Positions 58,711 through 64,000 of a stretch of DNA of 64,000 bases are shown in pieces. The stretch comes from Pezicula radicicola. Lineage: Eukaryota; Ascomycota; Leotiomycetes; Helotiales; Dermateaceae. The stretch covers positions 132,548 to 196,547 of the forward strand of contig PDUO01000063.1 of the NCBI GenBank assembly GCA_003008705.1, written 5' to 3'. Under the pieces are notes generated by a model. The model had not been told where the DNA came from and ran no database searches. It saw nothing but the letters and a program-made list of their open reading frames with translations. The position numbers and the translations under genes are program-made. Position 1 is the first letter of the stretch. Every line of letters starts with the position of its first letter.

Positions 58711-59474
58711 GAGAGTAAACTGGTGATACCAGAGCATACATAGGATAGAATATATCTGTCGCTAAAAAAAAACAGAGCTTCTCTTCTCTTTGAATCAGAA
58801 TAGATATTCTTCCTAGGAGCAAATTTCAACAATATTCATGCTTTTGACGTTGTTTTTTCACGTAAGACCGGGTTTCTCTTCGACTCTACCCGCGACTATC
58901 GCGCTTCATGCTACTCTTACAACCCACTTCCGTCTTCTTCAGTATGACTGACACCTTACGGAATAGCTACTATAGCTGCTAGTCACCACCTAAACCCTGC
59001 CCGGAATTTTAGTCCTATTATTAGGCATTAATATAGGTAGCTGAACTTGGCATTACGATCGGTACACAGGACTCCGTACAGTATCGTATAATCGGGTATG
59101 TCTTTAACCCGGTTTCCAACGGCGGTGAAATATCTTCTCAAACTAGAGCAACACTGGTGACGGATATTTCTTGAGGCAGGTGCGGCTGTATCTAGATTCT
59201 CTCGTGTATAGTATACCGAAATGAACGTGAAGCAGGAGATAGGTGACTTGAAAGCGCAAAAAGTGTTTTAAATAGTCTTCTTGTACATGCTTTTGAGAGA
59301 ACAGCTTTTGCTAGGCGAGTATCAGGCAGACCAGAGGTTTTTGCTTTCAACAAAGCAATCCTTTCGATGCTTAAGTAAACCATATATTAGGTAGATGCAC
59401 TTGCACATTTATCACATCTCAAGTAATTCTTCGATTTGTAAAGTGTCTTGTTTTGGTCCCTCAAACTTATCATT
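58711..59474. other. Intergenic between convergent genes
   Basis: 764 bp, non-coding by inspection. The minus-strand open frame at 59192-59383 has no domain. No repeats recognised. Confidence 0.5.
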
Positions 59475-61482
59475 CTATGAACCATTGATAAGTTTTAACA
59501 TCTCATTGACATCCTTCACAGCTGTTGTCAAGTTTTCGTATCCGTTCTTCGTAATGAGGATGTTATCCTCAATTCTTACTCCTCCAACATTCTAGGATTA
59601 CTATGTCAGTATCTTTACAGTGAAAATAGCGCATTCAGATATTAAATCGGTATAAAACGAGTTCTTTTTGGAAAGATTGAAAAGGATGCTATATATTGAC
59701 TGAATCAAACAGACGTTCGGGGATGAGGGGACAAAAAAAGGGTCAACCTTACCCAGTATTTGTTCAGCACATCGGCATTGATGTATGCAGCGTGGACCGG
59801 ATCTTGAAGATATGGTTCAATGATAAAGCGGCAGAAATAAATCTATACATTGTCAGCATGTTGTGTTACTCGTAGTAGATTGCAGCTTACTCCAGGCTCA
59901 ACTGTGATGATACTACCGGCAGGAAGCTTTCCCCTCACTCTCAGATATCGGAACATTGTATCCTTATCGTCGTAGTTAGGATGTCCACCGGTGTCATGCG
60001 TATCCATGCCAAGGTAGTGGCCGAGACCATGTGGGAAGAAAGCTACGCTTGTTCTACTCTTGAGAATATCTTCCTTGCTGCCTTGCAAAATACCAAGGTT
60101 AAGCAACCCTTCAATTGCGATCTTGTGTGCTTCGAGATGTACGTCGTCCCAAAGAACACCTTCTGTAAGCATGCTAATGCAGACGTCTTGCATCTTGAGA
60201 ACAATATCATAAATTGCTCTAGATTCTGTGCTGAACTTTCCATTGATTGGAAATGTTCGAGTCTAGCGCATATTAGCATAAACTATGAGGCTACCTTCAA
60301 GGAAAACTCACAATGTCAGATGCATAGCATTGGTATTCTCCACCGGCATCCAGAAGCAAATTCAACTTCCCTTCAAGTGGCTCATAGTTCTTCATGTAAT
60401 GTAAGGTTGCGGCTGCCGTTCCACTGGCGACGATGCTATGGTCTTCAGCATATTAGTATTTAGTTTACCTTAAATGGCAACAACAAGAGTTATAAGACAT
60501 GTTCCCAGAGAGAATAAAACAGTGTTTCAAAGGTACGGGAACAAAAGAAATACGTTGCTCACATGCTTGCTCCCTCGCACCGTGAGAAATACATCTCTCA
60601 ATGAACAGGCCCTCAAGCTCCCTTTCATTCTTTGCCTGCTTAACTGCTTTCAAGACAGCAGTATGAGCGATTGTCGAAATGGCATTTGCTTTCTTCGTAA
60701 GGGCAATCTCATATTCGTCTTTGCAAACCCGGCACTCCTCAATTGCTTCTTTCAATAACGTGAAGTCTTTGTCCTCAAAGGCGAGGAAGGTGATGTGATT
60801 GGAGACCTGATTATTGATAGCCCACACCTTTGTCTTGATTTTCGAAGCCGCAAGGGCAGAGTTGACTTCGTCTGTGGTCTGCACTTGGTCGACATCATAT
60901 AGAGAGAGGGCTTGTGACTCGGAGACGGGAAGGCCGGTCCAGATCACAGATTCAGCGTCGACAGGTGGAATGTAGAGCGTAGACTTCTCAGTCGCGATGT
61001 CGTAGGAGTAATATGAATCGGGAAGGTCACATCCTGTCATGTAATAGAAAAATCGTCGCTGTCTACGATCCAAAGAGATCAGTAGGTCGACAGAACTAGG
61101 GCAGTTGGGTATGTTACCGGAATGGCATGGCCTCATCGTTGTCCTCAATCATCTTGGTCTTCTGGCTCTCCAGATACAAAACACCCGTGGCATCTGGATT
61201 CTTCTTCTTGATGTAGTCCACAACCCGTTTGGCATGAGCCTTGGCGGGGTATTTGCCCGCAAGGATAGTTTCTACTGATGCCATCTTGCTAGATTTCGAC
61301 AGAAACTTTGTCTCTGTGGTAATTTGCCTACCTCGTACAGCTCTGCTGAGGCTCTCCTGAGTTCCAATATGTTTTCTGTGCGAAAGACTGAGGTGTTGTT
61401 GTGCAGCAGGTGATCTTATCGGGAAGGTCAATTGGCGGAGTGGTGGGGTAACAGTTCCGTAGAGGGCCCTCCGAAGAACCAT
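59475..61482 (-). CDS. pepP: Xaa-Pro aminopeptidase (M24B, PepP family)
   Basis: Removes N-terminal residues preceding proline. Exons 61482-61118, 61062-60563, 60442-60312, 60262-59891, 59842-59753 and 59591-59475 give 524 residues from the first ATG, or 458 from the in-frame ATG at 61284. The M24 metal ligands are all present: D320 (LLLDAGGEY), D331 (SDITRTFP), H414 ([13 protein letters not shown]), E454 (TVEPG) and E494 (GGVRIEDN). The N-terminal half is the typical AMP_N domain ([14 protein letters not shown]). The first 66 residues are Arg/Ser-rich with few acidic residues, resembling a mitochondrial presequence, so long and short forms may reach mitochondria and cytosol. Intron 2 uses a TGAAG acceptor restoring [16 protein letters not shown]. 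Confidence 0.93.
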
Positions 61483-62053
61483 GTCGGAACGAGACTACTG
61501 GCAAGCCTCAATCACTGAGTAATTGAGTGTGCCAATGGCAATGGGCATGGTGTTAATAACACGTATTTATTGTGAGGCACGCTGGCTGGCTACTCAAATT
61601 TGCAAACCAATCTCGATAGCACGGACATAGGCCGCAGATAATGATTATTCGGATTGAGACTCGAGACTATTATGGTATTATGGTGGTGCCCTTGCACATT
61701 ATTGCTTGCTCGAGTATTGCGAAGCAACCGTTAAATATTTAACTGCTCAGAAGACCTCAATTGCGCCTGAGAATGCAACTTGTATAACCAGGGGTATCTA
61801 CATCCAAAACTCCTTTCCTAATCCAAACTAATCATCCAAGCATTGTCATACAGTAGATCTCTTTATCGGCATCAGCTCCTCATCTTCCTTTCGTTAACAG
61901 CAGCGCGTCTACACCTCTCCTCCCTTTTCCGGGCCACATATATTGACCAACCCCACCACTTGTGTCCGGCGGTACATCATAGCTGTATGTGCCGTTTCGC
62001 CCGCGTGAGCGTTCTATTATAATTCTCCCAACACGAATAGTATTTCGCTGCCA
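61483..62053. other. Intergenic upstream of the aminopeptidase gene
   Basis: 571 bp holding the aminopeptidase promoter and the 3' flank of the cyclin gene. No repeat or further gene seen. Confidence 0.5.
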
Positions 62054-63109
62054 CTACGCATCTGCTGTGACCTCCATCACAGTCTCCTGGACATTAACTC
62101 TCCGCTTGGCTTTTCCTGGTAATTTAGGGACAAAATTGACCGACCCTTGTAAAGATGAGATCTCTCTCAGGCTGATGGCATGCTCTAGGAGTTTCTCCTT
62201 CGTAGTCCTCAACTCAAAGTTTGTCAAGAAGCAAAAGCTGATCTCCAATCTTCCTAATTCCCTTTCACTGACTCCTCCAACTTTCGAGAAGCGAGAATGT
62301 GGGTAGCTAAGGTCTTCGAGAGCTTTCATGGCGACTCGTAGACCAGCAAGTATGAGCCGATGGCAATTTCGACGGGTGACAGGAATGGCGCGTTCCTCGA
62401 CAGCGAGTTTGTGAATATAAAAACTTGTACAAAGATACACTGCTGTGGACATTGGGCAGAACTTGTGTATTCGCATTAAATAATCTTCGACAGATATAGG
62501 CGGAGGTTTCTTCGAATAGAACTTGCGTGTAATTGCACCGTGTTGCACATTCAAAGGTTCCGCATTGTCTCCAATAATAATATAAGGCTCCGCTGGTTTG
62601 ACTTCTGGACTTCCTATTGGAGTCTTTCTGAAACTTACACCATCGATATCTTCTGACCCTCCACTCGAATTCGAAGGTGTTTTCGGCCGTGCACGCAAAG
62701 GGCCAAAGTCTGTATATGAATTGCTTCGAGCAATGTTCTCTTTCTCCGCCTGCATCCCTCGCATATTCGGGGCAATGGAATCGTTCATTGGTGGCGTGGG
62801 GGGAACATCGCCCGTAATTCGTACTAGGGCCTCAATCCCAGCACACAAAAGCTTGAGCGCTGTAATGGGCGTGATTGTGAAGACATCGAGGCTGCTCGGA
62901 GATGGAGGTGAGGTATCTGAATCGCTACCAGGTGTAACGGCGAGCCCTGCATCCGACGATGGATTCGGAGGAGGCGGGAGTATGAAGAAGGTATCGGCAG
63001 AATCATGTACGGAGGACGATTGTTGCTGTGGTTGTTGTTCGTGCTGTTGACTTGTTGATGAGGAGGCTCCTGGTGTATAGTTATCGATCACGGGCTCGTT
63101 TGAAGACAT
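62054..63109 (-). CDS. Pho80/PREG-like cyclin
   Basis: A regulatory subunit of a Pho85-type cyclin-dependent kinase, acting in phosphate sensing or growth control in yeast. One exon, 351 residues. The N-terminus (1-110) has a Gln-rich patch (HEQQPQQQ) and Ser/Pro segments with possible CDK sites (SDTSPPSPSS). The cyclin box spans about 190-325. It has the Pho80-family start IHKFCPMSTAVYLCTSFYI and ends in LEDLSYPHSRFSKVGGVSER, LGRLEISFCFLTNFEL. This matches the Pho80/Pcl6/PREG branch rather than mitotic cyclins. The exact paralogue (PREG versus Pcl-type) is not decided. Confidence 0.9.
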   Translation of the reverse strand: MSSNEPVIDNYTPGASSSTSQQHEQQPQQQSSSVHDSADTFFILPPPPNPSSDAGLAVTPGSDSDTSPPSPSSLDVFTITPITALKLLCAGIEALVRITGDVPPTPPMNDSIAPNMRGMQAEKENIARSNSYTDFGPLRARPKTPSNSSGGSEDIDGVSFRKTPIGSPEVKPAEPYIIIGDNAEPLNVQHGAITRKFYSKKPPPISVEDYLMRIHKFCPMSTAVYLCTSFYIHKLAVEERAIPVTRRNCHRLILAGLRVAMKALEDLSYPHSRFSKVGGVSERELGRLEISFCFLTNFELRTTKEKLLEHAISLREISSLQGSVNFVPKLPGKAKRRVNVQETVMEVTADA

Positions 63110-64000
63110 GACCGACGATGGCAGCTATCAATGGTGCTGCGGATGGTGATGATGATATAGCAGCAATAGTAAATATATTGAGGGTTGCAAGCTTCAGACT
63201 TCAAATGTTAGAAGACTAGTTGGTGCTTCAGCCAGGGAGGCTTGATAGGTTGTCCGAAGGGCCAACACAGGCGCATAGTCGTCTCGTCTCGTCTTGTTGG
63301 TACGGGCGTCGGTGTTGAGAAAAGAAGGTTAGATCAGACGACAGGCAAAGTTCTTTGCTGGCAGTGGATCAGACGAGGCGGATGGAGACGACATTTAAAG
63401 TAATCGTGGCGTGGACTCGGGACTATGGAGCTACGGAGCTATGGAGGAGTATGATAGAGTTTCAGGTACCTTCAAGATTGCGAAGTGAGCGATTAGGTTA
63501 CATGCAAGCATGGTGCCATTGCCATGGACTCTCATGGACTCAGGCTGATCTGGCGGCGTATCGGTGTATGGGGGAAGTTGTGAGGTACAGAGTAGGTCAA
63601 CCGCCAAAGAGGCCGAGCAGAATGAGGTACTTCGTCACTGTCCGGTCTGCACGTGGACGAGCACAAGTACCAATCAAATAAGTACCTCGAGGAGAAAATG
63701 ACTCGCCTTACTAAATAGAATCATCTGTCCACTGTGACTTGTCTCGGAAAAGGAAAAAGAAAAAAAATAGTGGCAGCAGTGCAGGCGAATGCGGCCCGAT
63801 GAAAAGCAACAGCAGAGATATGGAGTACTGTACGAAGTAGATTGTTGGTGGGGAACAACCTGTGGAGTACAGTGACTTACAAAGTACCTTTCGTATGTAC
63901 ACTAGCTTTTTACAGCCTCGAGTTGAGGGTTTGTTCTCGTATCTCCCCAGGTCTTAGTACTTGTAGTGTTCAACGTAGCACTGTGGCGACTACGTGGGTA
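63110..64000. other. Intergenic to window edge, no gene seen
   Basis: Upstream region of the cyclin gene. Poly-purine A/G runs near 63750-63770; GTACTGTAC at 63825-63833. The plus-strand open frame 63355-63681 has no domain. A gene beyond the right edge cannot be excluded. Confidence 0.45.

Noticed and set aside
63355..63681. 108-codon plus-strand open frame near the right edge
   Set aside because: Low-complexity composition, no recognisable motif, lies in the cyclin upstream region.
1..64000. CRISPR array, rRNA, tRNA or secondary-metabolite backbone gene
   Set aside because: Both strands were scanned by eye; no regular spacer array, no tRNA T-arm with matching acceptor, and no PKS/NRPS/terpene motifs were found. 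A tRNAscan-SE run would settle the tRNA point.

Overview
This window looks like nuclear DNA of a filamentous ascomycete (Pezizomycotina). Genes are compact and carry many introns of about 46-120 nt with GTRNGT-like donors and CTAAC/CTAAT branch sites. Gene content is typical of the group: Set9, Ecm14, a Zn(II)2Cys6 regulator, a Pho80-type cyclin and an LrgB-like membrane protein. A leotiomycete is plausible, but the sequence alone does not settle the class. I rebuilt 20 multi-exon or single-exon gene models from splice signals and protein motifs. All keep an open frame from start to stop. One further gene (30.7-31.6 kb) has an interrupted frame.

Layout. 0-4.7 kb: no gene; degenerate ~125 bp tandem repeats and a MITE with TA target sites. 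4.7-6.1 kb: mitochondrial succinate/fumarate carrier (-). 8.75-10.9 kb: tRNA pseudouridine synthase Pus1 (+). 12.6-14.8 kb: Zn2Cys6 transcription factor (-). 16.4-24 kb is gene-dense: Set9 H4K20 methyltransferase (-), mitoribosomal uL14m (+), RNA polymerase II subunit Rpb9 (-), prolyl isomerase Ess1/Pin1 (+) and an LrgB-like protein (-). 24.1-26.0 kb: coiled-coil protein, possibly augmin subunit 3 (+). 28.6-29.9 kb: PAP2/Aur1-like membrane enzyme (+). 30.7-31.6 kb: unknown gene with a broken frame. 31.6-33.5 kb: AT-rich and empty. 33.5-37.2 kb: BTB-domain protein and SRP72 (+). 38.4-42.8 kb: Sec7-PH Arf exchange factor (-). 43.6-45.5 kb: Ecm14 pseudo-carboxypeptidase (+). 46.4-50.3 kb: epoxide hydrolase and MAPEG glutathione transferase flanking a Harbinger-like MITE. 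53.4-54.5 kb: unknown charged protein. 54.5-58.7 kb: divergent pair of a butanediol/sorbitol-type dehydrogenase (-) and a thiamine-diphosphate enzyme (+). 59.5-61.5 kb: Xaa-Pro aminopeptidase (-). 62.1-63.1 kb: Pho80-like cyclin (-).

How genes relate. Most genes are housekeeping and not clustered by pathway. Two divergent pairs share a promoter region and a plausible function: RPB9 with ESS1 (both act on RNA polymerase II), and the dehydrogenase with the ThDP enzyme (together they could form an acetoin/2,3-butanediol module). No CRISPR array, rRNA, tRNA, complete transposase or secondary-metabolite backbone gene was recognised.
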